Below are positions 48,244 to 56,596 of a DNA stretch of 64,000 nt, piece by piece. The notes under the pieces are model-generated. The model had not been told where the DNA came from, searched no databases, and worked only from the letters and a program-made list of their open reading frames with translations. This DNA comes from Gillisia hiemivivida (GTDB lineage Bacteria > Bacteroidota > Bacteroidia > Flavobacteriales > Flavobacteriaceae), in contig NZ_VORY01000004.1 in assembly GCF_007997295.1 (NCBI RefSeq), positions 62,001 through 126,000 of the forward strand. The letters are read 5' to 3'. The first letter of the stretch is position 1, and every line of letters starts with the position of its first letter. Position numbers and translations under genes: made by a program.

Positions 48244-48504
48244 ATGGGATTAACAAACAACGACACATTTAAAAAACTTAGAGTTGCGCTAAAATTGCGT
48301 GATGAAGATATAGTAGAAATCTGTGCACTGGTAGATTTTAAAGTTACCAGAAGTGAGCTTGGGGCAATCTTTAGAAATGAAGATCACCCAAAATATGTTG
48401 AATGTGGCGATCAATTCTTAAGAAATTTCTTGAATGGGCTCGTTATTCACATGCGTGGTCCAATGCCTAAAAAAAACAAACCAGAACCAAAAAGCGATAG
48501 TTAA
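48244..48504 (+). CDS. Half-length DUF1456 (YehS-like) protein
   Basis: The 86-residue protein shows the DUF1456 pattern: NDTFKKLRVALKLRDEDIVEICALVDFKVTRSELGAIFRNEDHPKY, given here as a description of residues 5-50. Enterobacterial YehS carries two such repeats (about 156 residues); here there is only one, followed by a basic tail. It is soluble, with unknown function. It starts 57 nt after amtB but probably has its own promoter. A shared terminator with sucC follows. Confidence 0.82.
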   Translation: MGLTNNDTFKKLRVALKLRDEDIVEICALVDFKVTRSELGAIFRNEDHPKYVECGDQFLRNFLNGLVIHMRGPMPKKNKPEPKSDS

Positions 48505-48527
48505 AAGCTTTGGAAAAATTATAAACG

Positions 48528-48561
48528 AAAAAAGTCCCAAGAAATATCTTGGGACTTTTTT
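48528..48561. terminator. Bidirectional terminator between DUF1456 gene and sucC
   Basis: Perfect 14-bp stem AAAAAAGTCCCAAG/CTTGGGACTTTTTT with a 6-nt loop AAATAT, with T-runs on both strands, placed between two convergent genes. Confidence 0.93.
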
Positions 48562-48578
48562 AATTCTATAAGAAAAGT

Positions 48579-49769
48579 TTAAGCTAGAACCGCTTGAACT
48601 TTATCTGCAGCTTCTTGGAATTCTATAGCACTCTGCACATCCAATCCGCTGTTGTCTATAATTTCTTTTGCAATATCTGCATTAGTACCTTGTAGACGAA
48701 CAATTATAGGCACATTTATGTTCCCCATGTTCTTATATGCATCTACAATTCCTTGCGCAACACGATCACATCTAACAATACCACCAAAGATATTAATAAG
48801 GATCGCTTTTACATTTTCATCCTTTAAGATAAGTCTGAAAGCTTCTTCTACCCTTTTTGCATCTGCAGTTCCACCAACATCTAAAAAGTTTGCTGGTTCT
48901 CCACCTGCCTGCTTAATAAGATCCATAGTTGCCATTGCAAGTCCGGCACCGTTTACCATACACCCAACGTTTCCGTCTAGATCTACATAGTTAAGACCAA
49001 CTTTTCTTGCTTCAACTTCTACCGGATTTTCTTCACGGATATCACGCATTTCTGCATAATTCTTATGTCTGTATAAAGCGTTGTCATCTAAAGTTACTTT
49101 AGCATCTACCGCCATAATCTTATCGTCACTTGTTTTAAGAACAGGATTGATCTCAAATAAAGCTGAATCAGATTCTACATATGCAGTATAAAGAGCAGTA
49201 ACGAATTTAATCATTTCTTTAAATGCCATTCCGCTTAAACCTAGGTTGAAAGCTATTCTTCTTGCCTGAAAACCTTGCAATCCAACTGAAGGATCAATTT
49301 CTTCAGTAAAGATTAAATGCGGAGTTTCTTCTGCAACTGTTTCGATATCCATTCCACCTTCAGTAGAATACATGATCATATTACGTCCTGTATTTCTATT
49401 TAAAAGCACAGACATGTAATACTCTTCTGGCTCACTATCACCAGGATAATAAACATCTTCTGTAACTAATACTTGGTGAACTTTTTTCCCTTCAGCAGAA
49501 GTTTGAGGAGTAACCAGGTTCATCCCGATTATTTGTCCTGCAATTTCTTCTACCTCTTTAAGGTTTTTGGCAAGTTTAACTCCACCACCTTTACCTCGGC
49601 CTCCGGCATGCACCTGAGCTTTGATTACGTGCCATCCGGTTCCGGTTAGCTCGGTGAGTTCTTTTGCAGCATCTACTGCTTCTTTTGCATTATGAGCAAC
49701 AATACCACGCTGAATGCGTACGCCAAAGCTGTCCAAAATTTCTTTTCCTTGATATTCGTGTATGTTCAT
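48579..49769 (-). CDS. sucC: Succinyl-CoA synthetase beta subunit (ADP-forming)
   Basis: I set the start at the ATG at 49769 (MNIHEYQGKEIL), the standard N-terminus, giving 396 residues; the frame is open 38 codons further but that part resembles no family and overlaps the promoter. Seen: the ATP-grasp domain with AQVHAGGRGKGGGVK, and the C-terminal GGxxxCDRVAQGI segment with FGGIVRCD and VRLQGTN. It makes ATP and succinate from succinyl-CoA in the TCA cycle together with SucD, which is not in this window. Confidence 0.97.
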   Translation of the reverse strand: MNIHEYQGKEILDSFGVRIQRGIVAHNAKEAVDAAKELTELTGTGWHVIKAQVHAGGRGKGGGVKLAKNLKEVEEIAGQIIGMNLVTPQTSAEGKKVHQVLVTEDVYYPGDSEPEEYYMSVLLNRNTGRNMIMYSTEGGMDIETVAEETPHLIFTEEIDPSVGLQGFQARRIAFNLGLSGMAFKEMIKFVTALYTAYVESDSALFEINPVLKTSDDKIMAVDAKVTLDDNALYRHKNYAEMRDIREENPVEVEARKVGLNYVDLDGNVGCMVNGAGLAMATMDLIKQAGGEPANFLDVGGTADAKRVEEAFRLILKDENVKAILINIFGGIVRCDRVAQGIVDAYKNMGNINVPIIVRLQGTNADIAKEIIDNSGLDVQSAIEFQEAADKVQAVLA

Positions 49770-49802
49770 AATCTGCTTTTCTTCAGTATTAATTACGGAA
49801 CG

Positions 49803-49833
49803 CAAAAGTAATAAATGTAATAGGATGTACCAA
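49803..49833 (-). promoter_or_regulatory. Candidate sucC promoter
   Basis: On the minus strand, TACTTTTG (49803-49810) fits the -7 consensus TAnnTTTG and ATTG (49830-49833) lies 19 nt upstream in place of the -33 TTTG. It sits 34 nt before the chosen ATG and supports that start. Confidence 0.55.
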
Positions 49834-50109
49834 TATTTTTTGAATTTATAAACTTTGTAGATATGCTTAACTTTTAAAATCAAAATAAAACAATATGCTG
49901 CTCCTATAGCTATCTATATCATCTCAGCATCTAAAGAGATTAAACATTAGAAATATAGTTGAAGAATCCCAGATTTATCCTGATGTCTCGAGACAGTTGA
50001 AGTAATATTTATAATGATTATATTCATAAAATTTAAATATCATAAAATGCACAATTTGCTAGAATGTGTTATATTTTCATAAAATTTATAGCTTACTAAT
50101 AATCTAAAG

Positions 50110-50117
50110 TATTTTTG
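50110..50117 (+). promoter_or_regulatory. Candidate -7 element of lysA
   Basis: TATTTTTG matches TAnnTTTG and lies 19 nt before the ATG. No clear -33 box was found. Confidence 0.45.
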
Positions 50118-50136
50118 CCCGCAATTTAATTTCTAT

Positions 50137-51375
50137 ATGAATAATCAAGACCTTTTAAACATAGCTGCAGAGTTTGGCAGCCCAGTATACGTTTATGATG
50201 CTGAAAAAATTGAGTCTCAGTACAATAGACTTACTTACGCATTCAATCAAGTGGATAGCCTTAAGATTAATTATGCGGTAAAAGCATTATCTAATATTTC
50301 TGTCCTAAAGTTATTTAAAAAATTAGGAGCCGGACTAGATACTGTTTCTATACAGGAAGTGAAATTAGGTTTAAAGGCTGGATTTGATCCGTCAAAAATC
50401 ATCTACACTCCTAATGGGGTTTCTTTGGAAGAAATTGAAGAAGCAACTACTTTAGGTGTTCAAATAAACATAGATAACCTTTCTATTTTAGAGCAGTTTG
50501 GAACCAGACACCCTAAAATTCCAGTATGTATCAGGATCAATCCGCATGTGATGGCTGGTGGGAATAGCAATATTTCTGTAGGGCACATAGATTCTAAATT
50601 CGGGATCTCGATACATCAAATTCCACATCTATTGAGAATTATAGAGAATACCGGAATGCACATCAATGGAATCCATATGCACACGGGTAGTGATATTTTA
50701 GATATTGAAGTCTTTTTATATGCTTCAGAGATCTTATTTGAAACCGCAAAGCACTTTCCAGATCTGGATTTTATCGATTTTGGGAGCGGATTTAAAGTGC
50801 CTTACAAACCAGGCGATATTGAAACCAATATTGAAGAATTAGGCGAAAAATTAAGTGAACGCTTTAATGGATTTTGTAAAGAATATGGCAGAGACCTAAC
50901 ACTCGCCTTCGAACCTGGTAAATTTTTGGTGAGTGAAGCCGGGAAATTTGTAGCAAAAGTGAATGTGATAAAACAAACTACCTCTACTGTCTTTGCAGGG
51001 ATAGATTCTGGTTTTAACCATTTAATAAGACCGATGCTATACGGATCTCAACATGAAATAAAGAATATTTCCAACCCCGATGGTAAAGAGCGATTTTATT
51101 CGGTGGTAGGATATATTTGTGAAACCGATACTTTCGCTACTAATAAAAGAATTCCTGAAATTAAAGAAGGAGATCTTCTAAGCTTCAACAATGCCGGGGC
51201 GTATTGTTTTAGTATGGCCAGCAATTACAATTCCAGATATCGTCCTGCTGAAGTATTATGGTATAATGGAGAAGCTCATTTAATACGTGAGCGGGAAACC
51301 TTTGAAGATCTTACCAGACATCAGATCGAGTTGGAATTTAATCATTCTAAAAAAGAACTCTCAGATGAAAATTAG
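50137..51375 (+). CDS. lysA: Diaminopimelate decarboxylase
   Basis: The 412-residue protein has the PLP-barrel fold. The PLP lysine is in NYAVKALSN, the GIHMHTGSDI motif holds the conserved His, EPGKFLVSEAG lies in the barrel, and GYICETDTFA and NAGAYCFSMASNYNSR come from the C-terminal domain. It makes lysine from meso-diaminopimelate. The GLDTVSIQEV segment is the usual Bacteroidota variant of GADVVSGGE. It is transcribed alone, with a terminator just after. Confidence 0.95.
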   Translation: MNNQDLLNIAAEFGSPVYVYDAEKIESQYNRLTYAFNQVDSLKINYAVKALSNISVLKLFKKLGAGLDTVSIQEVKLGLKAGFDPSKIIYTPNGVSLEEIEEATTLGVQINIDNLSILEQFGTRHPKIPVCIRINPHVMAGGNSNISVGHIDSKFGISIHQIPHLLRIIENTGMHINGIHMHTGSDILDIEVFLYASEILFETAKHFPDLDFIDFGSGFKVPYKPGDIETNIEELGEKLSERFNGFCKEYGRDLTLAFEPGKFLVSEAGKFVAKVNVIKQTTSTVFAGIDSGFNHLIRPMLYGSQHEIKNISNPDGKERFYSVVGYICETDTFATNKRIPEIKEGDLLSFNNAGAYCFSMASNYNSRYRPAEVLWYNGEAHLIRERETFEDLTRHQIELEFNHSKKELSDEN

Positions 51376-51379
51376 ATAG

Positions 51380-51407
51380 AAAAAGGCAGCCAATTGGTTG
51401 CCTTTTT
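51380..51407. terminator. Bidirectional terminator between lysA and lipoprotein gene
   Basis: Stem AAAAGGCAGCC/GGTTGCCTTTT with loop AATT and one G-T pair, T-runs on both strands, between convergent genes. Confidence 0.88.
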
Positions 51408-52441
51408 TATTCATTAACAGTTTCAGTCACATTACCATCTTCGTCATAATACTCTATATAATCCAGATCTCCATTCTCATCATACTTTTCATATTTTACA
51501 AAATAAAATTTACCTTCACTTTCGGAAAAACTATATTCATATACATGTGCTAGTTTCTCGTAAGATTGATAATATTCTACAATAATTTGTTCTCCATTAT
51601 TAATATAGATCTCACTTTCTCCATTTTCATAATCTGTTATTCGCTTTATATAAGACTCATCATTAGCGTAGGTAAATAAATTATTTCCAGCATTTTCTGA
51701 TCCATAATCAAAAGATCCTTCAAGTCTTTCCAATGTATTATCACTTCGATAAAAATAATCTGCCTCACTAAATTCGCCCTGAGTATTTTGAAAAAAATAG
51801 GATTCCAAGTCTCCAAATTCTGTATAGGTATATGTAACAGTAGATTTTACAACTAGTTCAGTATCATAAACAATATACTTGAGTATATTCCCTTGCTCAT
51901 CATATTCATACCCGACGTATTCATCTATTAAACCATTCTTCAAAAGGACGATCCGTTTATTATCATCTAGTTTTTCAAAAACAGTAACTTCACCTGGCTC
52001 ATTTTCATATTTTGATGTGATGCTTTTTAGGATATAACTTTCATCAAAAATTAATTCATATGATTCAGAATCCAACCTAGCTAATGTGAAATAATTAAAT
52101 GTGGTAACATTTAAACTAACTTTATTCTCTTCACTATCGTAATCTGAAAAAATAATTTCTTTTAAGATCCTACTCGGATATTTTTCAAGTAGCTCCGATT
52201 TAAGCAATCTGCCTTTATCGTCAAATTTATGAATCCAGTTTCCAGAACGAGTAGAAGATCTATAGGTGACTGTACCCCGGTCTTTACTAAAATAGTTCTC
52301 AATAGTTGGAATAAAGTTAAGTTCAATTAAATTTTTGGTTCCCGTCAAATTTTCGGTTTCGGTTTCAATTATGGAATCATCATCTGAACATGATGACATT
52401 GCTGCTAGCAATATGCTAAACAGAAAAATAAACTTTTTCAT
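51407..52441 (-). CDS. Lipoprotein with YD/RHS-like short repeats, function unknown
   Basis: The 344-residue protein has a lipoprotein signal (MKKFIFLFSILLAAMSSCSDDD, cysteine at 18), then an acidic tether. The body shows degenerate repeats of the kind YDEQGNILKY, YTEFGDLESY and YDENGDLDYIEYYDEDGNV, resembling short YD or MORN-like antigen repeats found in RHS and toxin-associated proteins. No catalytic motif is visible. It is probably anchored to the outer or inner membrane. Function unknown; it stands alone, convergent with lysA. Confidence 0.8.
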   Translation of the reverse strand: MKKFIFLFSILLAAMSSCSDDDSIIETETENLTGTKNLIELNFIPTIENYFSKDRGTVTYRSSTRSGNWIHKFDDKGRLLKSELLEKYPSRILKEIIFSDYDSEENKVSLNVTTFNYFTLARLDSESYELIFDESYILKSITSKYENEPGEVTVFEKLDDNKRIVLLKNGLIDEYVGYEYDEQGNILKYIVYDTELVVKSTVTYTYTEFGDLESYFFQNTQGEFSEADYFYRSDNTLERLEGSFDYGSENAGNNLFTYANDESYIKRITDYENGESEIYINNGEQIIVEYYQSYEKLAHVYEYSFSESEGKFYFVKYEKYDENGDLDYIEYYDEDGNVTETVNE

Positions 52442-52725
52442 GATTTAATGATTTATGAAGACTTATAGGGAGGCCATCTGGTTAAATAAATGAACTCTAA
52501 GATAATAAATTAAAACTTAAATACCTAAAAACCAGTTATTTAAAAATATAAATTACTTTTTTTATTAATTTAAAATAAAACTGAAATAGCCTTCATTAAA
52601 GTATGTTGAACCAGAAAAAATATTTCCCAAAAATGGCAAAGTCCTCGAATTCCCTAAGATTTGGTTAAATAATAATTGAGATTTTGCTAAAATGATAACT
52701 TGCAGTGTAATCGAGCTATCCAACT

Positions 52726-54594
52726 ATGTTTTATTTAGTGCATCATCCAGATGATTTTGAGAAAATTACAGAAACCGTAATCCCGTTTTTCGAAGAATCT
52801 AATTTCACTTTACTTACATTTCCAATATCCCAAGAATTTGAACCAGAAGAAGAGTCGGTGCTTGTCTCATACCTCTCTAATTTAGATTTTAAAGAATTAT
52901 TACTAAAGGCTGCAAAAAATAAGTGGCCTATAGCAATATTACCACACCCTGAGGGTCAAAAAGCCACTAAATGTTTTGGAGTTTCAGGAAAAATGGAAGA
53001 GGCTGCCAAGGAGATCTTAGCGCTAAACGAAGTAAATGAATTGGATTTACTTTACTGCAATGAGGTCCCTGTACTACAATCTGTAAATGTGGGAGATGTC
53101 CTTATTTTTTCAGAACAAAAAGGTGCTCGAGGTTTTTTTGCTGAAGTATTTCAATTTTTGAAGAATATTAGAAGATTACCTGGATTATCACATAAGGCCT
53201 TTCTTTTTAGCGCAGACGAAGAAGAAATTATTCATACTTCTGCCTTAGGTATTATCGCTGTAGAACATCCTTCGGCTTCGGTGATCTCTAAAAGATTGCT
53301 AGGAAACCTTGTGATGAACGATGGGAAATTTCAAGTACTCATTCTTTCACCTCAAAGCATGTTTCAGCTTTTAGCCTTTCTATTTAAAAGTTTACTACCC
53401 AACCCCACTACCAAACCAGAATTACCTTCATTCATAGGACATATAAAAACCACGAATATAAAAATAGTGAATGGAGTGCCTATAGATTTTTCTGTAGACG
53501 GCGAGAAATTAACTGCAAAAGAAATAAACATAAGTGTGCATAACCGGGAAATAAAACTTCATCAAAAAAGCGAATATGCTTCAAAAAATGAAGGAGTCGA
53601 CGAAAAAAAGAATCTCAAAATAGACAAATTACCCACGGGGGAAAAAAGGGAAGAACTTACTCAACGGAAAATACCTTTTTTACCCAGAGCCACGACAGAG
53701 GAGTTTCAGGAACTATTCAAGGTTTTAAAAGAGAATGCAAAACTTAGCTCTTCCTTTTTGGTTATGATGATTCTCGCTACGCTAATTGCCACTTTTGGAC
53801 TATTTGGAGACTCGTCTCCGGTAATTATTGGCGCTATGATCCTTGCGCCCATCATCGCTCCAATTGTTTCATTTTCTATGGGAATGGTGCGTTATGATAT
53901 CAATATGCTAAAAACTGGAATCGTTACCATCCTTATTGGAACTATTGTAGCATTAATATTTGCAGCCGGCGTAAGTATGCTTATACCTCTCAAAGTTCTA
54001 ACCTCTGAAATTGATGCACGCCTTACCCCTACCCTTTTAGATATGGGAATAGCCGTTGCCTCTGGAATTGCTGCAGCCTATGCGCATGCAAAAGAAGGGA
54101 TCGCGAAAAGCTTAGCGGGTGTTGCCATTGCGGTTGCCTTAGTACCACCATTGGCTGTTGCAGGTATTGGAATTGGATGGTGGGACTGGGATGTGTTTTC
54201 TGGTGCTTTTCTACTTTATTTAACCAACCTTGCTGGAATTATCATGTTTGCCGGTATCACATTTTTACTTTTAGGTTTTGCGCCTTTTAGGCGTGCAAGA
54301 ATAGGATTGGTTTATACCCTTATCACAATTAGTATAGTAATGATACCACTTTCTCTTTCATTTAATCGAATAAAACAAGAAGCTAGAATTACTTCAAAAC
54401 TGGAAGGAACTAATTTTGATGATATCCTTCTGAGAAATGTAAAGGTAAGAACCGGAAAACCACTTATGGTCTCTTTAAAACTGGTAAGTCCTGAAGCTAT
54501 AGATTCTAAAGAAATGACAAAAGTCAAGAAGCAAATTGAAGAGAAAATTGGAGAACCAATTATTTTAGAAGTTATAACTGCAATTGAATTTTAA
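52726..54594 (+). CDS. Diacylglycerol/NAD-kinase-fold domain fused to a DUF389 membrane domain
   Basis: The 622-residue protein has a soluble N-terminal region of about 310 residues. Its order of motifs (ILPHPEGQ near 85; VNGVPIDFSVDGEKLTAKEINISVHNREIKLH near 255-285) resembles the diacylglycerol-kinase/NAD-kinase fold. The rest, from about 335, is a DUF389 (TIGR00341) domain with about six transmembrane helices, including SSPVIIGAMILAPIIAPIVSFSMG. A C-terminal tail of about 70 residues follows. No clear ATP-binding GGDG loop is visible in the N-part, so it may bind a nucleotide or lipid without catalysis. Function unknown. Confidence 0.8.
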   Translation: MFYLVHHPDDFEKITETVIPFFEESNFTLLTFPISQEFEPEEESVLVSYLSNLDFKELLLKAAKNKWPIAILPHPEGQKATKCFGVSGKMEEAAKEILALNEVNELDLLYCNEVPVLQSVNVGDVLIFSEQKGARGFFAEVFQFLKNIRRLPGLSHKAFLFSADEEEIIHTSALGIIAVEHPSASVISKRLLGNLVMNDGKFQVLILSPQSMFQLLAFLFKSLLPNPTTKPELPSFIGHIKTTNIKIVNGVPIDFSVDGEKLTAKEINISVHNREIKLHQKSEYASKNEGVDEKKNLKIDKLPTGEKREELTQRKIPFLPRATTEEFQELFKVLKENAKLSSSFLVMMILATLIATFGLFGDSSPVIIGAMILAPIIAPIVSFSMGMVRYDINMLKTGIVTILIGTIVALIFAAGVSMLIPLKVLTSEIDARLTPTLLDMGIAVASGIAAAYAHAKEGIAKSLAGVAIAVALVPPLAVAGIGIGWWDWDVFSGAFLLYLTNLAGIIMFAGITFLLLGFAPFRRARIGLVYTLITISIVMIPLSLSFNRIKQEARITSKLEGTNFDDILLRNVKVRTGKPLMVSLKLVSPEAIDSKEMTKVKKQIEEKIGEPIILEVITAIEF

Positions 54595-54750
54595 ACCCTC
54601 ATTGAGTGTTTTGTCCTCCTGAAAAACCGGAAAGGATTTCCGAGGCTTGCCCGAAACATTCAGACGGGCTTGCCTTGAAATCTCGAAAGTATTTTTCATT
54701 TCAGCATTTATCGGGAAATAGGTAGTGAACTTGGCCGAGGATCTTGATTC
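54592..54750 (+). repeat. Dispersed repeat family A, copy 3 (inverted)
   Basis: Starts at the stop codon of the DUF389 gene: TTTTAAACCCTCATTGAG, where the TAA is the stop. Then CCGAGGCTTGCCCGAAACAT, CAGACGGGCTTGCCTTGAA and a degenerate distal part ending in GAGGATCTTGATTC. It is the inverse of copies 1 and 2, and oriented the same way relative to its upstream gene as copy 2. Confidence 0.75.
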
Positions 54751-54789
54751 AATTATAATTTAACAACATATTAAAAGCACATACCAAAG

Positions 54790-55419
54790 ATGAAAAAGTT
54801 AGATTTTCAAAACTGGAATAGAAAAGAACATTTTGAATTTTTCTCATCCTTCGACGAACCTTTTTTTGGGGTAGTTTCTGAAGTAGATTCTACAAAAGCA
54901 TATGATTTCTCTAAAAATAATGATCGTTCGTTTTTCGCACATTATCTACACAAATCCTTAACTGCGGTTAACGAGATCCCAGAATTTAAATATAGAATAT
55001 TAAATAATGAAGTAGTTGTGTGCAATGAAGTACATTCCGCAGCTACTATTGGTAGACCAGATGGTACTTTCGCGTTTTCCTTTGCTGAATTTGATATAGA
55101 TTTTCACGTTTTTCAGAAGAGATTGAAGAAAGAAATTGAAGAAGTTCAAAATTCCTCTGGACTTAGATTTAATGAAGATGCGAAACGCTTGGATACAATT
55201 CATATTTCCTCTTTTCCTTGGCATAAACTAACCGGGCTAACACATTCTCGAAATTTTAAATATCCAGACAGTGTTCCCAAAATCACATTCGGTAAGATGT
55301 ATTCTATAGGGAATGAGTATAAGTTACCTATTGCTATTAATGTTCATCATGGATTAATGGATGGTTTTCATGTTGCGAAATTCCTTGACGTATTTCAGGA
55401 ATTGTTGGATTCTGAATAA
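54790..55419 (+). CDS. Chloramphenicol acetyltransferase-family protein
   Basis: The 209-residue protein has the CAT fold signature with the catalytic motif HHGLMDGFHV (H186-H187). The N-terminus MKKLDFQNWNRKEHFEFF and EIPEFKYRI are typical of this family. The family acetylates chloramphenicol or related hydroxyl compounds with acetyl-CoA. Chromosomal homologues in flavobacteria are frequent; whether this one gives resistance is unknown. Cytoplasmic, trimeric in known members. Its neighbours give no hint about the substrate. Confidence 0.87.
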   Translation: MKKLDFQNWNRKEHFEFFSSFDEPFFGVVSEVDSTKAYDFSKNNDRSFFAHYLHKSLTAVNEIPEFKYRILNNEVVVCNEVHSAATIGRPDGTFAFSFAEFDIDFHVFQKRLKKEIEEVQNSSGLRFNEDAKRLDTIHISSFPWHKLTGLTHSRNFKYPDSVPKITFGKMYSIGNEYKLPIAINVHHGLMDGFHVAKFLDVFQELLDSE

Positions 55420-55467
55420 ACAAAAACTAAGTTGAAATTTATATTCAAAAGCAGTGTTTACTTTCCA

Positions 55468-55475
55468 TATATTTG
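55468..55475 (+). promoter_or_regulatory. Candidate -7 element of the FKBP gene
   Basis: TATATTTG fits TAnnTTTG and lies 18 nt before the ATG at 55494. It supports that start over the TTG codon further upstream at 55473. Confidence 0.5.
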
Positions 55476-55493
55476 AACTCTAAAAACATAAAA

Positions 55494-55949
55494 ATGAAAT
55501 ATACCCTACTAGCATTTGTAATTACTCTATTCTTATCCTGTGATGATAATGACAATAAAAATGTAGACTATAAAGTTCAAAACGAACAAGATATTGCTGC
55601 ATATATCGATGAAAATGATCTAAATGCTCAAAAAAGCGAATCTGGATTATATTATGTAATAAATGAAGAAGGAGCCGGTGTGCAACCTACTGCAAATTCT
55701 GATGTTACTGTTGCCTATAAAGGAACTTTTTTGAATGGATCTATCTTCGATCAAAGTAATTCGAACGGAATAAGCTTCAACTTACAACAAGTTATAAAAG
55801 GATGGACAGAGGGAATCACTTATTTTAAAGAAGGAGGATCAGGACTATTATTAGTTCCTTCACATTTGGGTTATGGTTCTAATGATAATAGAGGTATTCC
55901 TGGTGGTTCTGTACTCATCTTCGAGATTAATTTGATCTCTGTAGATTAG
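55494..55949 (+). CDS. FKBP-type peptidyl-prolyl isomerase lipoprotein
   Basis: I choose the ATG at 55494 (MKYTLLAFVITLFLSCDD), which gives a lipoprotein signal with the cysteine at 16; a frame from 55473 would start with TTG. The mature part is one FKBP domain: DVTVAYKGTFLNGSIFDQS, VIKGWTEGITYFKEGG, LVPSHLGYGS and IPGGSVLIFEINLISV. It should catalyse cis-trans proline isomerisation in the periplasm or at the outer membrane. About 151 residues. Confidence 0.92.
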   Translation: MKYTLLAFVITLFLSCDDNDNKNVDYKVQNEQDIAAYIDENDLNAQKSESGLYYVINEEGAGVQPTANSDVTVAYKGTFLNGSIFDQSNSNGISFNLQQVIKGWTEGITYFKEGGSGLLLVPSHLGYGSNDNRGIPGGSVLIFEINLISVD

Positions 55950-56596
55950 AAACTAATCATTTTGTAATAGATAATTTGCAAGAAACTATTTGTTTCCCTT
56001 CATCATATGTTTTTATAAACTTATTGAGTAGCGACTGCTAAAACTCTATAAGTATGTTGCTGTATACAATCGACAAACAATAAAAGAGCTTCAAAAAATG
56101 AATTTAGAAGGTGTTTTTGATCTTCATTTTCATAAAAACCATTCACATAATTAAAATCAAACACAATTCTATCCCACATTTCGAGCTATTGTAAACTCTT
56201 CAATTAAGCTTTTTCATTATTCAATTCAAAGAGAATTATTTAGTCTTCAATAATATCACATAACTACATAAGCCTCTGCATTGGAGCAAAATGGGTGCTT
56301 CAGTTATATTTTGCATATATTCGTTCCTTCGTAACTAGGAATTCCTCCTAATTATTCAAAAAATAGTGAGTTTTAAGAATGACTCATTAAACAATATAAT
56401 TTTCCTAAAACTATAATTAATAGAGAATAGGGAAATTCCTTTTTTGGAGATCCAAAATTCCAGTTCAGATAATTCTAATCTGATATCGTTATTCTGCCCT
56501 ATCAGTTTTCCCGATATTTTTAATTCAACTCAGAGTTGAAGTTTTACTGCTTAAATGTGTTGAAAATCAACATGTTTTCAATTAATATCTAATAAA
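55950..56596. other. Gene-free AT-rich region
   Basis: This 647-bp region before the TonB receptor gene has no credible reading frame, no clear terminator and no match to repeat families A or B. It may hold the receptor's long leader or decayed sequence. Nothing more is supported. Confidence 0.6.

Noticed and set aside
49770-49883. Longer sucC start at 49883
   Set aside because: The extension is hydrophobic and basic with no family match, and it covers the likely promoter at 49803-49833.
55950-56596. Possible decayed gene or mobile element before the TonB receptor
   Set aside because: No frame, terminal repeat or repeat-family match could be supported in this AT-rich stretch.
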